From Mycolicibacterium pyrenivorans (GTDB lineage: Bacteria > Actinomycetota > Actinomycetes > Mycobacteriales > Mycobacteriaceae): a DNA stretch of 64,000 nucleotides. The notes below the pieces were generated by a model. The model was not told where the DNA came from. It was given only the letters and a program-made list of their open reading frames with translations, and searched no databases. The stretch lies in assembly GCF_025821625.1 (NCBI RefSeq), contig NZ_JACKSH010000097.1:1-64000 (forward strand), in the 5' to 3' direction. The position numbers and the translations under genes were made by a program. Shown piece by piece: positions 1 through 9,974 of this stretch; the first letter of the stretch is position 1, and every line of letters begins with the position of its first letter.

Positions 1-1
1 A

Positions 2-403
2 GCCCCAGCCCCCGTGGCGGCCCCCGCCGTCGCCGTACCGGAGGCGCTGCCCGCCTCGCAGCCGATCGCCGAGCCGGCTGGGCCGGTCGACGTGTTCGAG
101 CCCGTCGCCGAGACGATCGAGGTGTCCGGGCCGATGGAGGTGTCCGAGCCGATCGCCGCATGGCAGCCCGCCACCAGCGCTCTCGAGCCGGAGTCCGTCC
201 CGTTACCGGAAGACGCCACCCACTTCGCCGTGGATTCGATTGGGCCGGAATCACTTTCGGCCAGTGTCGGGGTACCCCACCTGCCCGCCGCGGCGCCGGC
301 CGCCGGACCCGTCGAGGCGCCGGTGACGGTCACCCCCCAGCCCGTCACCGCGCCGCAGCCGCTGCCGCCGCCGCTGTCCAACGTTTTCGGCGCCCTGCCC
401 TGA
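2..403 (+). CDS. C-terminal part of a DUF7159-type hypothetical protein (5' end outside window)
   Basis: The reading frame is open from the left edge, so only the last 133 or so residues are seen. They are rich in Pro, Ala, Val and Glu with no recognisable catalytic motif, which suggests a low-complexity extracytoplasmic tail. The protein ends in NVFGALP. The DUF7159-type protein encoded at 11768-12706 ends in NVFTALP after a similar Pro/Ala/Glu tail, so I infer that the two are paralogues. The N-terminal domain and membrane segment expected from that relative lie outside the window. Function is unknown. Confidence 0.6.
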   Translation, partial: APAPVAAPAVAVPEALPASQPIAEPAGPVDVFEPVAETIEVSGPMEVSEPIAAWQPATSALEPESVPLPEDATHFAVDSIGPESLSASVGVPHLPAAAPAAGPVEAPVTVTPQPVTAPQPLPPPLSNVFGALP

Positions 404-476
404 CCGCCACCCGGCCCGCTCGGATGGGGTAGTTCTACTCATCCGCGGGGCGCTGCCGCCGAGGCATGCTTGCCGT

Positions 477-1775
477 ATGCCAACAACCCCACCCGGGCGC
501 GACCGCGCCGTGGACGTCGCCCGGCTCGCCGCGCTGGTGGTCGTGATGTTCGGGCACTGCGCGCTGCTGCTCGCCACCATCGACAGCGGCGGTCTCCGCA
601 TCGGAAACCTGATCGGCCAGGTCCCCGCCGTCGCCGCGATCACGTGGATCGTGCAGGTGATGCCGCTGTTCTTCCTCGCGGGCGGGGCCGCCGGAGCCTA
701 CGGGCACCACGCGGGAGTGCCGTGGGGGTCGTGGTTGTTCGCCCGCGCGCAGCGGCTGTGCCGCCCGGTGTTCTGGTATCTCGCCGCCTGGTCCGTGGGC
801 CTGGTCGTGGTGGCCCTGACGCTCGGCCCCGAATCTGCCGCCGGCCTCGGACGGGAGAGCGTGGCGCTGCTGTGGTTCCTCGGCGTCTACCTCGTCGCGC
901 TGGCCTTCGTCCCGCCCCTCACGCGCCTGAGTTCCGGCCGGGCCGTCGCGATCCTGCTCGGCTGCCTTGTCGTCGCCGCCGCGGCGATCGACGGCATCCG
1001 CTTCGCCGTGGGCACACCCGGGGCGGGCGTCGCGAACTTCGTCGTCGTCTGGCTGATCCCCGTGGCGATCGGGGTCGCCTACGCACGCCGCCTGATCGCG
1101 GCCCGCGCCGCCCTCGCCGTCGCGGTGTCGGCGTTCGTCGCACAGGTGATACTCGTCGCGGCCGGCCCCTACGAGGTCTCGCTCGTCGTCACCGGCGCCG
1201 AACGGATCTCCAACGTCTCTCCGCCCACCCTGGTGCTGGCGCTGCACTGCACCTGGATGTCGTGTGCCTTCGTCCTGGCCGCAGGCGCGATCCGCAGATG
1301 GGCCCAGCGGCCGCGGGTCTGGCGCGTCGTCGCGACGGGCAACGGGGGAGCGATGACGCTCTACCTGTGGCACATCCCGGGATCGCGATCGCCGCGTTCA
1401 GCCTGCACGCCGTCGGGCTGGACGCCTACGACGTGCACGCCGCCGACTTCCGGGCCCTGCTCGCGCTCCGCGCGGTCGTCTTCGCGGTGGTGATGCTGGC
1501 CCTGTTCCACGCGCTCGCACCGCTGGAGCATCGGCCGTTGCCGTGGTGGGACGGCCCAGTCGGGTCCACCGGGTCCCGCACGACCGCTGCCGGTGTGCTC
1601 GTCTGCGCCGCCGGTGTCGCGCTGGTGATGACGGCGAAGTCCGGGCTCGGCGACGCACCCGGATGGTGCATCGCTCGGCTGCTTCCTCGGGGCGGCCGCC
1701 GCGGCGCGGCTCTGCGCGCATGCCCCCGCGGCCGCCCGGCGGGAACGCGCCGCGGTCTGCGCCGCGCAGCCCTGA
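477..1775 (+). pseudogene. Acyltransferase-3 family membrane protein, broken by two compensating frameshifts
   Basis: From ATG 477 the frame encodes a multi-pass membrane protein with the acyltransferase-3 opening RDRAVDVARLAALVVVMFGH, whose family transfers acyl groups to sugars or lipids. The frame runs normally to LYLWHIPG (about 1379). There one base seems missing from a G run (GGG where GGGG would keep frame). The continuation GIAIAAFSLHAVGLDAYDVH lies in the next frame up to about 1660. An extra base near 1660 then restores the first frame, giving GASLGCFLGAAAAARL and a stop at 1773-1775. Without the second shift the product ends in non-membrane, Arg-rich sequence. Intact length would be about 432 residues. 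Either it is a real pseudogene or there are two sequencing errors in GC-rich runs. Confidence 0.75.
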
Positions 1776-1799
1776 AGGTCTGTTCGCCATCCTGACCGA

Positions 1800-1890
1800 C
1801 TATCCACGAAACGAAGCGTGCTCTGCTGAACGGCAACATTTTTCGCCAGAAATCTTGATCATCTCCAGAAAGCGGGCCAGGATCGAGAAG
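1800..1890 (+). promoter_or_regulatory. Probable furA-katG promoter and autoregulatory region
   Basis: The 115 bp upstream of furA contain an AT-richer patch (about 1836-1866, around ACATTTTTCGCCAGAAATC) that stands out from the GC-rich surroundings. In mycobacteria FurA represses its own operon by binding an AT-rich site just upstream of furA. The assignment rests on position and composition; I did not identify clean -35 and -10 boxes. Confidence 0.4.
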
Positions 1891-2346
1891 ATGGCCGACA
1901 ACCCCGACTACGCGGACGCGCTGAAGTCAGCTGCCCTGCGCGTCACGCGGCCCCGCATGGCGGTGATGCACGCCGTCGAGCAGCATCCGCACGCCGACAC
2001 GGAAATGATCATCGACGCTGCGCGCCAACGCCTTCCCGACGTTTCCCGCCAGACCGTCTACGACGCGCTCAACGCCCTCACCGGAGCCGGCCTGGTGCGC
2101 CGCATCCAGCCTGCCGGCTCGCTGGCGCGCTACGAATCCCGCGTGGGCGACAACCACCATCACATCGTGTGCCGCTCCTGCGGGGTCATCGCCGACGTCG
2201 ACTGCGCCGTCGGCGAGGCGCCGTGCCTGACCGCCTCCGACGAGCAGGGACTGCTGGACGGCTTCGAGATCGACGAGGCCGAGGTCATCTACTGGGGCCT
2301 GTGCCCCGACTGCTCGATCCAGCACGCTTCCAGGTCGCACCCGTGA
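1891..2346 (+). CDS. furA: Ferric uptake regulator family repressor FurA
   Basis: This 151-residue Fur-family protein has an N-terminal winged helix (about residues 10-85, with SRQTVYDALNALTGAGLVRR as recognition region) and a C-terminal metal-binding dimerisation domain. Metal-ligand candidates are the His cluster NHHHIVCRSCG near residue 90 and the late pair CPDC. ATG 1891 gives the normal family length; the frame is open further upstream but that part does not look like coding sequence. It lies 48 bp before the katG start and is very probably co-transcribed with it. In mycobacteria FurA represses furA-katG and is relieved by oxidants, coupling peroxide stress to catalase-peroxidase synthesis. 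Confidence 0.93.
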   Translation: MADNPDYADALKSAALRVTRPRMAVMHAVEQHPHADTEMIIDAARQRLPDVSRQTVYDALNALTGAGLVRRIQPAGSLARYESRVGDNHHHIVCRSCGVIADVDCAVGEAPCLTASDEQGLLDGFEIDEAEVIYWGLCPDCSIQHASRSHP

Positions 2347-2380
2347 CCACCGCCCAACCACCAAATGATGAATGAAATCC

Positions 2381-2387
2381 AGGAAGG
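2381..2387 (+). promoter_or_regulatory. Ribosome binding site fixing the katG start
   Basis: AGGAAGG lies 7 nt before GTG 2395. An in-frame ATG at 2365 has no such site and would add ten residues ahead of the conserved N-terminus MSSDTSDS, so GTG 2395 is the better start. Confidence 0.8.
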
Positions 2388-2394
2388 TAACACC

Positions 2395-4641
2395 GTGTCC
2401 TCCGATACATCCGACAGCCGCCCACCCACCCCGGACGCCTCGACCGCCAGCAACAGCGAGAGCGAGAACCCGGTCATCGATTCCCCCAAGCCGAAGGCCA
2501 GCGCGCCGCTGACCAACCGCGACTGGTGGCCCGAGCAGGTCGACGTGTCTGTGCTGCACCGGCAGAACGAGAAGGGCAACCCGCTCGGCGGGGACTTCGA
2601 CTACGCCGAGGAGTTCAAGAAGCTCGATCTCGAGGCGTTCAAGGCCGACGTCCAAGCGGTGGTCAGCACCTCCCAGGACTGGTGGCCCGCCGACTACGGC
2701 AGCTACGCCGGCCTGTTCATCCGGATGAGCTGGCACGCCGCGGGCACCTACCGCATCTTCGACGGCCGCGGCGGCGCGGGTCAGGGTGCCCAGCGCTTCG
2801 CCCCGCTCAACAGCTGGCCCGACAACGCGAACCTGGACAAGGCGCGCCGACTGCTGTGGCCGCTCAAACGCAAGTACGGCAACAAGATCTCCTGGGCCGA
2901 CCTGATCGCGTACGCCGGAAACGCCGCCCTGGAATCCGCGGGCTTCAAGACGTTCGGCTTCGCGTTCGGCCGTGCGGACATCTGGGAGCCCGAGGAGATG
3001 CTGTGGGGCCAGGAGGACACCTGGCTGGGCACCGACGCGCGCTACGGCGGGACCAACGACAAGGACCGGAAGCTGGCAGAGCCCTTCGGCGCCACCACGA
3101 TGGGCCTCATCTACGTCAACCCCGAAGGGCCCGAAGGCAAGCCGGATCCGCTGGCCGCCGCGCACGACATCCGCGAGACGTTCGGCCGGATGGCGATGAA
3201 CGACGAGGAGACCGCCGCGCTGATCGTCGGCGGCCACACCCTCGGCAAGACGCACGGTGCCGGACCGGACGAGGGTATGGGGCCCGAGCCCGAGGGCGCT
3301 CCGATCGAGCAGCAGGGTCTCGGCTGGAAGTGCCCCTTCGGCTCCGGCAAGGCCGGCGACACTATCACCAGCGGCCTCGAGGTGGTCTGGACTGGCACGC
3401 CGACGCAGTGGAGCAACGGCTACCTGGAGATCCTCTACGGCAACGAGTGGGAGCTGACGAAGAGCCCGAGCGGCGCATGGCAGTTCGAGGCCAAGGACGC
3501 CGAGGCGAGCATCCCCGACCCGTTCGGCGGACCGCCTCGCAAGCCCACGATGCTCGTCACCGACGTCTCGATGCGGGTGGATCCGATCTACGGCCCGATC
3601 ACCCGGCGCTGGCTCGATCACCCCGAGGAGATGAACGAGGCGTTCGCCAAGGCCTGGTTCAAGCTGATGCACCGCGACATGGGGCCGATCAGCCGCTACC
3701 TCGGCCCGTGGGTTCCGGAGCCCCAGCTGTGGCAGGACCCCGTTCCCGCCGTGGATCACGAGCTGATCGACGACCAGGACGCCGCACAGCTCAAGGCGAA
3801 GCTGCTGGACTCCGGCCTGACCGTGCAGCAGTTGGTGAAGACGGCCTGGTCGTCGGCGTCGAGCTTCCGCGGCACCGACAAGAGGGGCGGCGCCAACGGC
3901 GCGCGGGTTCGGCTGGAGCCGCAGCGCAACTGGGAGGCCAACGAGCCGTCCGAACTGGCTCAGGTGCTGCCGGTGCTCGAGCGCGTCCAGCAGGATTTCA
4001 ACGCCTCCGCCTCGGGCGGCAAGAAGGTCTCGCTGGCCGACGTGATCGTGCTGGCCGGTTCCGCGGCGGTCGAAAAGGCCGCCCGCGACGCCGGTTTCGA
4101 GATCAACGTGCACTTCGCGCCGGGCCGCACCGACGCCTCCCAAGAGGACACCGATGCGGAGTCGTTCGCGGTGCTCGAACCGCGCGCGGACGGGTTCCGC
4201 AACTTCGTGCGCCCGGGTGAGAAGAATCCGCTGGAGCAGTTGCTGGTCGAGCGGGCCTACATGTTGGATCTGACCGCTCCCGAGATGACGGCCCTGATCG
4301 GCGGTCTGCGGGCGCTGAACGTCAACCACGGCGGCAGCAAGCACGGTGTTTTCACCGAAAAGCCGGGCGTGTTGAGCAACGACTTCTTCGTCAACCTGCT
4401 CGACATGAACACGGAGTGGAAGCCGTCGGAGTCGGCCGAGAACGTCTACGAGGGCCGTGACCGGTCGTCGGGCGCACTCAAGTGGACGGCGACCGCCAAC
4501 GACCTGGTGTTCGGGTCGAACTCGGTGCTCCGTGGCATCGCCGAGGTGTACGCGCAGGACGACAGCAAGGACAGGTTCGTCGAGGACTTCGTCGCCGCGT
4601 GGGTCAAGGTGATGAACAACGACCGGTTCGAGCTGCGTTAG
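2395..4641 (+). CDS. katG: Catalase-peroxidase KatG
   Basis: This 748-residue bifunctional haem enzyme breaks down hydrogen peroxide and has peroxidase activity; in mycobacteria it also activates isoniazid. Distal haem residues are Arg110, Trp113 and His114 (in [13 protein letters not shown]). The Trp113-Tyr240-Met266 set that forms the catalase-specific crosslink is present, and the proximal ligand is His281 ([10 protein letters not shown]). Ser326 in TSGLEVVW corresponds to Ser315 of M. tuberculosis KatG, so the common isoniazid-resistance change is absent. The enzyme has the usual two-domain length, with a degenerate C-terminal peroxidase-like half. The start is GTG 2395 with a strong ribosome binding site. 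It follows furA and is followed by a GC-rich hairpin. Confidence 0.97.
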   Translation: MSSDTSDSRPPTPDASTASNSESENPVIDSPKPKASAPLTNRDWWPEQVDVSVLHRQNEKGNPLGGDFDYAEEFKKLDLEAFKADVQAVVSTSQDWWPADYGSYAGLFIRMSWHAAGTYRIFDGRGGAGQGAQRFAPLNSWPDNANLDKARRLLWPLKRKYGNKISWADLIAYAGNAALESAGFKTFGFAFGRADIWEPEEMLWGQEDTWLGTDARYGGTNDKDRKLAEPFGATTMGLIYVNPEGPEGKPDPLAAAHDIRETFGRMAMNDEETAALIVGGHTLGKTHGAGPDEGMGPEPEGAPIEQQGLGWKCPFGSGKAGDTITSGLEVVWTGTPTQWSNGYLEILYGNEWELTKSPSGAWQFEAKDAEASIPDPFGGPPRKPTMLVTDVSMRVDPIYGPITRRWLDHPEEMNEAFAKAWFKLMHRDMGPISRYLGPWVPEPQLWQDPVPAVDHELIDDQDAAQLKAKLLDSGLTVQQLVKTAWSSASSFRGTDKRGGANGARVRLEPQRNWEANEPSELAQVLPVLERVQQDFNASASGGKKVSLADVIVLAGSAAVEKAARDAGFEINVHFAPGRTDASQEDTDAESFAVLEPRADGFRNFVRPGEKNPLEQLLVERAYMLDLTAPEMTALIGGLRALNVNHGGSKHGVFTEKPGVLSNDFFVNLLDMNTEWKPSESAENVYEGRDRSSGALKWTATANDLVFGSNSVLRGIAEVYAQDDSKDRFVEDFVAAWVKVMNNDRFELR

Positions 4642-4652
4642 GCACCGCGCCG

Positions 4653-4689
4653 CCGGCCGGTTCACCGTCGACGGCGGTGCACCGGCCGG
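4653..4689 (+). terminator. Hairpin after katG, terminator-like
   Basis: CCGGCCGGT (4653-4661) pairs with ACCGGCCGG (4681-4689), and an inner CACCG/CGGTG pair extends the stem. It begins 12 bp after the katG stop. There is no T run, as in many mycobacterial terminators. It could stop furA-katG transcription before tex. Confidence 0.55.
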
Positions 4690-4761
4690 GGTGCGCGAAT
4701 CCCGAGCGCCGCGGCCGTGTCAGGGCGATGTGTGTCGCACCCGTTCGGTAGGGTCCTGCGC

Positions 4762-7122
4762 GTGAAATCCGGCGCCGCTGCAAAGTCTGTGAATGCCCGT
4801 CTCGCCGAGGAACTGGCTGTCGGGGAAGGCCAGGTCGCCGCGGCGGTGCGGATGCTCGACGACGGCGCCACGGTGCCGTTCATCGCCCGCTACCGCAAGG
4901 AGGCGACCGGCAGCCTCGACGACGGCCAGCTCCGCACCCTGGAGGAGCGCCTCGGATACCTACGCGAACTCGACGACCGGCGGAACGCCGTCCTGACGTC
5001 GATCAAGGAGCAGGGCAAGCTCACCGCCGAGCTCACCGCGGCGTTGCTGGCCGCCGACACCAAGGCCCGGGTCGAAGACATCTACCTGCCCTACAAGCCC
5101 AAGCGGCGGACCAAGGCGCAGATCGCCAGGGAAGCCGGCCTTGAGCCGTTGGCCGACCGGCTGCTCGCGGACGCCGGGCTGGACCCGGTCGACGCGGCGT
5201 CCGGGTTCGTCGGGGAGAAGGTCGAGGACGCCGCCGCTGCGCTGGAGGGTGCGCGCCACATCGTCGTCGAACGTGCGGCCGAGGACGCCGAGCTCGTCGG
5301 CGCGCTTCGAGAACGGTTCTGGCAGAACGGTTCGCTGCGTTCCCGGCTGCACCCCGACCTGCCCGACAGCGGCCAGGCGGCGCAGAAGGCGCAGAAGTTT
5401 CGCGACTACTTCGACTTCTCCGAGTCGCTGGCCACGATGCCGTCGCACCGCGTGCTGGCCGTGCTGCGCGGCGAGAAGGAACAGGTTCTGGCGCTCGGCC
5501 TCGACGGCGGGGAAGACGCCGGGTACCAGGCCATGATCGCCGGCGCGCTCGGCATCGACCTGTCCGCGGCCGGTGCCGCGACGCCGTGGCTCACCGCCGC
5601 CGTGGGCTTCGCGTGGCGCACCAGGCTGTCGATCTCGGCGTCGGTGGACGCGCGCGTCCGGCTGCGGCTGCGCGCCGAGGAGGATGCCGTGGCGGTGTTC
5701 GCCAAGAACCTCAGGGATCTGCTGCTCGCCGCCCCCGCGGGAAACCGCGCCACCCTCGGCCTCGATCCCGGCTTCCGGACCGGCGTCAAGGTCGCCGTCG
5801 TCGACGGCACCGGCAAGGTGGTGGACACCTGCGCGGTCTTCCCGCATCAACCGCAGAAGCAGTGGGATTCGGCGAAGGCGACGCTGGCCGCGCTGGTGGC
5901 CCGGCACGGGGTCGAGCTGATCGCCGTCGGCAACGGCACCGCCTCCCGCGAGACCGACGCGCTGGCCGCCGAACTCATCGCGGACATCCGCGCGGCCGGG
6001 GCGAAGCCGCCGGCCAAGGCGATGGTGAGCGAGGCCGGCGCGTCGGTGTACTCCGCGTCGGCCTACGCGGCCCACGAACTGCCCGACCTCGACGTGACAC
6101 TGCGCGGGGCCGTGTCGATCGCGCGGCGGCTGCAGGACCCGCTGGCGGAGTTGGTCAAGATCGAGCCGAAGTCGATCGGGGTGGGGCAGTACCAGCACGA
6201 CGTGTCGCCGGGAATCCTGGCCCGCAGCCTCGGCGCGGTCGTCGAGGACGCGGTCAACGCCGTCGGCGTGGATCTCAACACCGCCTCGGTGCCGCTGCTG
6301 GCGCGTGTCTCGGGAATCACCGAGTCGCTGGCCGAGGCCATCGTCGCGCACCGGGACCGCGCCGGACGGTTCCAGAGCCGCCGCGCGCTGCTCGAGGTTC
6401 CGCGGTTGGGCTCCAAGGCTTTCGAACAGTGCGCTGGTTTCCTGCGGATCCGCGACGGTGACGATCCGCTCGATGCGTCCGGAGTCCACCCCGAGGCCTA
6501 CCCGGTGGTCCGGCGCATCCTCGACCGCGCCGGGGTCACGCTCGCCGAGATCATCGGCGACGGGCGTGCGCTGCGGACGCTGCGTCCGTCCGAGTTCGCC
6601 GACGACCGCTTCGGCGTCCCGACGGTGACCGACATCCTGGCCGAACTCGAGAAGCCGGGGCGTGATCCGCGCCCGGCGTTCACGACGGCGACATTCGCCG
6701 CCGGGGTCGAGAAGGTGGCGGACCTCGAGGTCGGCATGGTGCTCGAGGGCGTGGTGACCAACGTGGCGGCGTTCGGCGCCTTCGTCGATGTCGGCGTGCA
6801 TCAGGACGGCCTCGTCCATGTCTCGGCGATGGCGGACCGCTTCGTGTCCGATCCGCACGAGGTGGTGCGGTCCGGCCAGGTGGTGAAGGTGAAGGTCGTC
6901 GACGTCGATGTCGAGCGCCAGCGGATCGGGCTGACCCTGCGCCTGAACGACACCCCGCCCCGCGAGGCCGGTACCCGGCGACCGGAACGCTCGCGGGGAC
7001 CGCGTCCCAATGCCAAGAAGGACCGGAAGCCGTTGCGTGGCAACAACTCCGGCCCGCGGCCAACGAACGCAACGGGAGGCTCGATGGCGCAGGCGCTGCG
7101 GGAGGCGGGCTTCGGAAGGTGA
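4762..7122 (+). CDS. tex: Tex-family RNA-binding transcriptional accessory protein
   Basis: This cytoplasmic protein of 786 residues has the full Tex architecture: an N-terminal helical Tex domain (VPFIARYRKEATGSLDDGQL), a YqgF/RNase H-like domain near residue 332 (LGLDPGFRTGVKVAVVDG), helix-hairpin-helix segments around 500 (GVDLNTASVPLLARV) and a C-terminal S1 RNA-binding domain from about 655. A basic tail rich in Arg, Lys and Pro follows. Tex proteins bind RNA and influence transcription or its termination. GTG 4762 is chosen because TAGGGT (4749-4754) lies 7 nt upstream, the leaderless arrangement; an upstream ATG at 4717 would precede that promoter. Its last four bases overlap the next gene. 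Confidence 0.92.
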   Translation: MKSGAAAKSVNARLAEELAVGEGQVAAAVRMLDDGATVPFIARYRKEATGSLDDGQLRTLEERLGYLRELDDRRNAVLTSIKEQGKLTAELTAALLAADTKARVEDIYLPYKPKRRTKAQIAREAGLEPLADRLLADAGLDPVDAASGFVGEKVEDAAAALEGARHIVVERAAEDAELVGALRERFWQNGSLRSRLHPDLPDSGQAAQKAQKFRDYFDFSESLATMPSHRVLAVLRGEKEQVLALGLDGGEDAGYQAMIAGALGIDLSAAGAATPWLTAAVGFAWRTRLSISASVDARVRLRLRAEEDAVAVFAKNLRDLLLAAPAGNRATLGLDPGFRTGVKVAVVDGTGKVVDTCAVFPHQPQKQWDSAKATLAALVARHGVELIAVGNGTASRETDALAAELIADIRAAGAKPPAKAMVSEAGASVYSASAYAAHELPDLDVTLRGAVSIARRLQDPLAELVKIEPKSIGVGQYQHDVSPGILARSLGAVVEDAVNAVGVDLNTASVPLLARVSGITESLAEAIVAHRDRAGRFQSRRALLEVPRLGSKAFEQCAGFLRIRDGDDPLDASGVHPEAYPVVRRILDRAGVTLAEIIGDGRALRTLRPSEFADDRFGVPTVTDILAELEKPGRDPRPAFTTATFAAGVEKVADLEVGMVLEGVVTNVAAFGAFVDVGVHQDGLVHVSAMADRFVSDPHEVVRSGQVVKVKVVDVDVERQRIGLTLRLNDTPPREAGTRRPERSRGPRPNAKKDRKPLRGNNSGPRPTNATGGSMAQALREAGFGR

Positions 7123-7781
7123 GCACGGCGGTGCGGCATCGTCCGATCACGGCGGCGGTCGTGACCGGTGTGGCCGTCGTGGTGGCCACCGGTTGCACGC
7201 AGACCGTCGAGGACGCGACCCCCACACCCGCCGCGCTGGCCGCCCCGATCACGGCGCTGCAGGTCGTCGATCTGCTGAGCCCCAAAGTCCTCGGCGAGGA
7301 CGGCAATCTGTTCGTCACCGCCGAGCCGGAATCGTGCAGCGGGCTGGCGCGCGAGGTGGATCCGCCGTTCATCGACGCCCATCACCCACTGGCCACCGAC
7401 GGCGGTCACTGGACCACCGCGGACGGCGCCGTGTACGTCGAGGAGATGGTGGCCGTCTACCGATTCGACTTCGATCCCGCCGCGGCGCTGGCCGACGCGC
7501 GAGCGGCCATCGAGTCCTGCCGCGGCACCCAGTTGACCGTCACCACGATGGGTGAGCGCACGTACCTGTTCGACGTGCTGCCTCCAGCCGGCGGCGGCCC
7601 ACAGGGCAGCGTCGTGTGGTCGCTGCGCGCGGTCGACTGGAATTGCGACAACACGTTCGTCGCCGCGCACAACGCGGCGATCGAGATCACCGCCTGCGGT
7701 GCTGCCGGCGGATTCGACGTGGCGGCGCTGGCCGAGGACGCGCTGCGCCGCATCGATGCGCTGGCCAACACCACCGCGTAG
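7119..7781 (+). CDS. Lipoprotein with PknH-type extracellular sensor domain
   Basis: The 220-residue product starts with a hydrophobic signal segment (AAVVTGVAVVVATGC), and Cys25 or so is a plausible lipidation site. The mature part has the spacing of the PknH_C-like sensor domain (PF14032) common in mycobacterial lipoproteins: an early SC (AEPESCSGLAREVDPPF), then ESCRGT, WNC and ITACG, giving four Cys that could form two disulphides. No ligand is evident. GTG 7119 overlaps the tex stop by 4 bp (GTGA) and is preceded by GGAAGG, so it is likely translated from the tex transcript. Confidence 0.75.
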   Translation: MSTAVRHRPITAAVVTGVAVVVATGCTQTVEDATPTPAALAAPITALQVVDLLSPKVLGEDGNLFVTAEPESCSGLAREVDPPFIDAHHPLATDGGHWTTADGAVYVEEMVAVYRFDFDPAAALADARAAIESCRGTQLTVTTMGERTYLFDVLPPAGGGPQGSVVWSLRAVDWNCDNTFVAAHNAAIEITACGAAGGFDVAALAEDALRRIDALANTTA

Positions 7782-7788
7782 CCGTTCC

Positions 7789-8562
7789 TCAGGCGGTGAT
7801 CGGTTCGGGTCCTCCGGCGAGTTCCGCGCGGGAGGTGTCCTTGAGGTCCACCCCGGAGCGGCCCAACCGACGGGCCCCGGCAACCAGGGAAGCCGTGATG
7901 TGCGCCGCCCGCTGGTACCCGAGACCGTCGGGCGGGTGGATGTTGGAGATGCAGTTGCGGTCGGCGTCGGAGCGACCCGGTCGCGGCAGGTGGGTCAGGT
8001 AGATGCCCAGGCTGTCCGCCACCGACAACCCCGGGCGTTCTCCGATGATCACGATGAGGGTCGCGACGTCCAGTGCCGCACCGATGTGATCGCCGAGAGC
8101 CACCCGCGCCTGCGTGGCGATCACCGGCGGCGCCAGCCGGTAGTGGCCGGTGAACTCGGCCGCCAAGGCGGCCAGCAGCCCGGTTCCGTGGTCGGTCAGC
8201 GCGCGCGGCGAAAGCCCGTCGGCCAGCACGATCCCGATGTCGGCGCCGGAGCGTGGCAGCCCCGCCAGGTCCGCGGGGGTGCGGCCGAGGTCGGGTCGCC
8301 GCAGGTACTCGCTGCGGTCCGACGCCTGGCTGCGCACGTACAGCGGAACGCCGAGGCCCACGGTTTCCACGGCCCGGCCGAACCCGTCGGCGTCCAGCGG
8401 CTCGTGGACGGCGTCACGCGCGGCGGAGTGCGCGGCCTTGAACTCCAGAACCCGTTGCGACGGCAGCGAGTTGCCCGCCCGGCCCAGGCCGATGCGGGCC
8501 CGCGTGGTGCGGCGCAGCGGCGCCCACACGTCCTCCGCCGGCGACCTGTCCTGGGCGGTCAC
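7789..8562 (-). CDS. eutC: Ethanolamine ammonia-lyase light chain EutC
   Basis: This is the small subunit (257 residues) of the adenosylcobalamin-dependent enzyme that splits ethanolamine into acetaldehyde and ammonia. Family segments include RARIGLGRAGNSLPSQRVLEF near the N-terminus, PDLGRTPADLAGLP, DIGIVLADGLSPRAL, TLIVIIGERPGLSVADSLG and the late DRNCISNIHPPDGLGYQRAA. GTG 8562 overlaps the eutB stop by 4 bp (GTGA), indicating translational coupling. No microcompartment shell genes are nearby, as usual for actinobacterial systems, where the lyase works free in the cytoplasm. Confidence 0.95.
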   Translation of the reverse strand: MTAQDRSPAEDVWAPLRRTTRARIGLGRAGNSLPSQRVLEFKAAHSAARDAVHEPLDADGFGRAVETVGLGVPLYVRSQASDRSEYLRRPDLGRTPADLAGLPRSGADIGIVLADGLSPRALTDHGTGLLAALAAEFTGHYRLAPPVIATQARVALGDHIGAALDVATLIVIIGERPGLSVADSLGIYLTHLPRPGRSDADRNCISNIHPPDGLGYQRAAHITASLVAGARRLGRSGVDLKDTSRAELAGGPEPITA

Positions 8563-9968
8563 TGCCCGGCCGCCAATCCGAGCAGCGGCGAGCCTGCCGG
8601 GTCGACCGGCAGGACACGTCCGGCGTCGTCGGCCATCCCCAGCTGTGCCAGCCACGCCTCGAACTCCGGTGCGGGCCGCAGCTGTAATGCCTGGCGGACA
8701 TACAGCGCATCGTGGAACGACAGGCTCTGATAGCCGAGCATCACGTCGTCCGCGCCGGGCACGGTGATGACGAACGCCGCCCCCGCGACGCCGAGCAGCG
8801 TCAGCAGGGTGTCCATGTCGTCCTGGTCGGCTTCGGCGTGATTGGTGTAGCAGACGTCGACACCCATCGGCAGGCCGAGCAGCTTGCCGCAGAAGTGGTC
8901 CTCCAGCCCCGCCCTGATGATCTGCTTGCCGTCGTAGAGATACTCCGGGCCGATGAAGCCGACCACGGTGTTGACCAGCAGCGGGTCCAGCGCACGCGCC
9001 ACCGCGTAGGCCCGTGTCTCCAGCGTCTGCTGGTCCACCGGCCTGCCGCCGACGCCGAGATGGGCATGCGCCGACAACGCCGAACCCTGCCCGGTCTCGA
9101 GGTACATCACGTTGTCTCCGACGGTGCCGCGGCCCAGCGACCGCCCGGCCTCGTTGGCTTCCGCGAGCATCGGCAGGGTGATGCCGAAACTCGTGTTCGC
9201 ACCCTGGGTGCCCGCGATCGACTGGAACACCAGATCGACCGGTGCGCCCCGCTCGATCAACTCCATCGTCGTCGTGACATGGCTGAGGACACACGACTGC
9301 ATCGGGATGTCGAAGCGCTGCCTGATGTCGTCGAGCAGGTTCAGCAGGTCCGACGTGTGCTGCGGGGAATCGGTGGCCGGGTTGATGCCGATCACCGCGT
9401 CGCCGCAGCCCATCAGCAGCCCGTCGAGCGTGGCCGCGGCGATACCGCGCGGATCGTCGGTCGGATGGTTGGGCTGAAGCCGGGTCGCCAGGGTTCCCGG
9501 GATCCCGATCGAGGTGCGGAAGGCGGCGCTGACCGTGGTGGCCGCCGCCACCGCGATCAGATCCTGGTTGCGCATGATCTTCGACACCGCCGCAACCATT
9601 TCCGGCGTCAGGCCCGGCACCACCGCCGCGATGGCCTGCGCGGCGTGTGGCTGCGAAGACGCGTCGAGCAGCCAGTCGCGGAACCCGCCGACGGTCAGGT
9701 GCGAGACAGCCGCGAACGCGTCACGGTCGTGGGTGTCGATGATCAGGCGGGTGACGTCGTCGGTCTCGTACGGCACCACCACCTCGGTGAGGAACGTCGA
9801 CAGCGGCAGGTCGGCCAGCACCCAAGCGGCGGCGGCCCGTTCGGCGTCGGAGGCCGCTGCGCAGCCGGCGAGCTCGTCACCGGAACGCAGCGGGGTCGCC
9901 TTCGCCATCAGTTCGACGAGCCCGTCGAACTGATAGGTGTGGCCCGAAACCTGCTGGCTGTACGTCAT
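8559..9968 (-). CDS. eutB: Ethanolamine ammonia-lyase heavy chain EutB
   Basis: The 469-residue large subunit carries the TIM-barrel active site that works with adenosylcobalamin bound between EutB and EutC. Recognisable parts are the N-terminal HTYQFDGLVELMAKATPLRS, the glycine-rich GLLMGCGDAVIGINPATDS, SCVLSHVTTTMELIERGAPVD, FQSIAGTQGANTSFGI and GVDVCYTNHAEADQDDMDTL. It is the middle gene of permease-eutB-eutC, with a 6-bp gap to the permease and a 4-bp overlap with eutC. Acetaldehyde would be handled by enzymes encoded elsewhere. Confidence 0.96.
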   Translation of the reverse strand: MTYSQQVSGHTYQFDGLVELMAKATPLRSGDELAGCAAASDAERAAAAWVLADLPLSTFLTEVVVPYETDDVTRLIIDTHDRDAFAAVSHLTVGGFRDWLLDASSQPHAAQAIAAVVPGLTPEMVAAVSKIMRNQDLIAVAAATTVSAAFRTSIGIPGTLATRLQPNHPTDDPRGIAAATLDGLLMGCGDAVIGINPATDSPQHTSDLLNLLDDIRQRFDIPMQSCVLSHVTTTMELIERGAPVDLVFQSIAGTQGANTSFGITLPMLAEANEAGRSLGRGTVGDNVMYLETGQGSALSAHAHLGVGGRPVDQQTLETRAYAVARALDPLLVNTVVGFIGPEYLYDGKQIIRAGLEDHFCGKLLGLPMGVDVCYTNHAEADQDDMDTLLTLLGVAGAAFVITVPGADDVMLGYQSLSFHDALYVRQALQLRPAPEFEAWLAQLGMADDAGRVLPVDPAGSPLLGLAAGQ

Positions 9969-9974
9969 CTCATT

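Noticed and set aside
1927..4665. 912-codon open frame antisense to katG
   Set aside because: GC-rich codon bias keeps antisense frames open; katG is certain and the antisense product has no family features.
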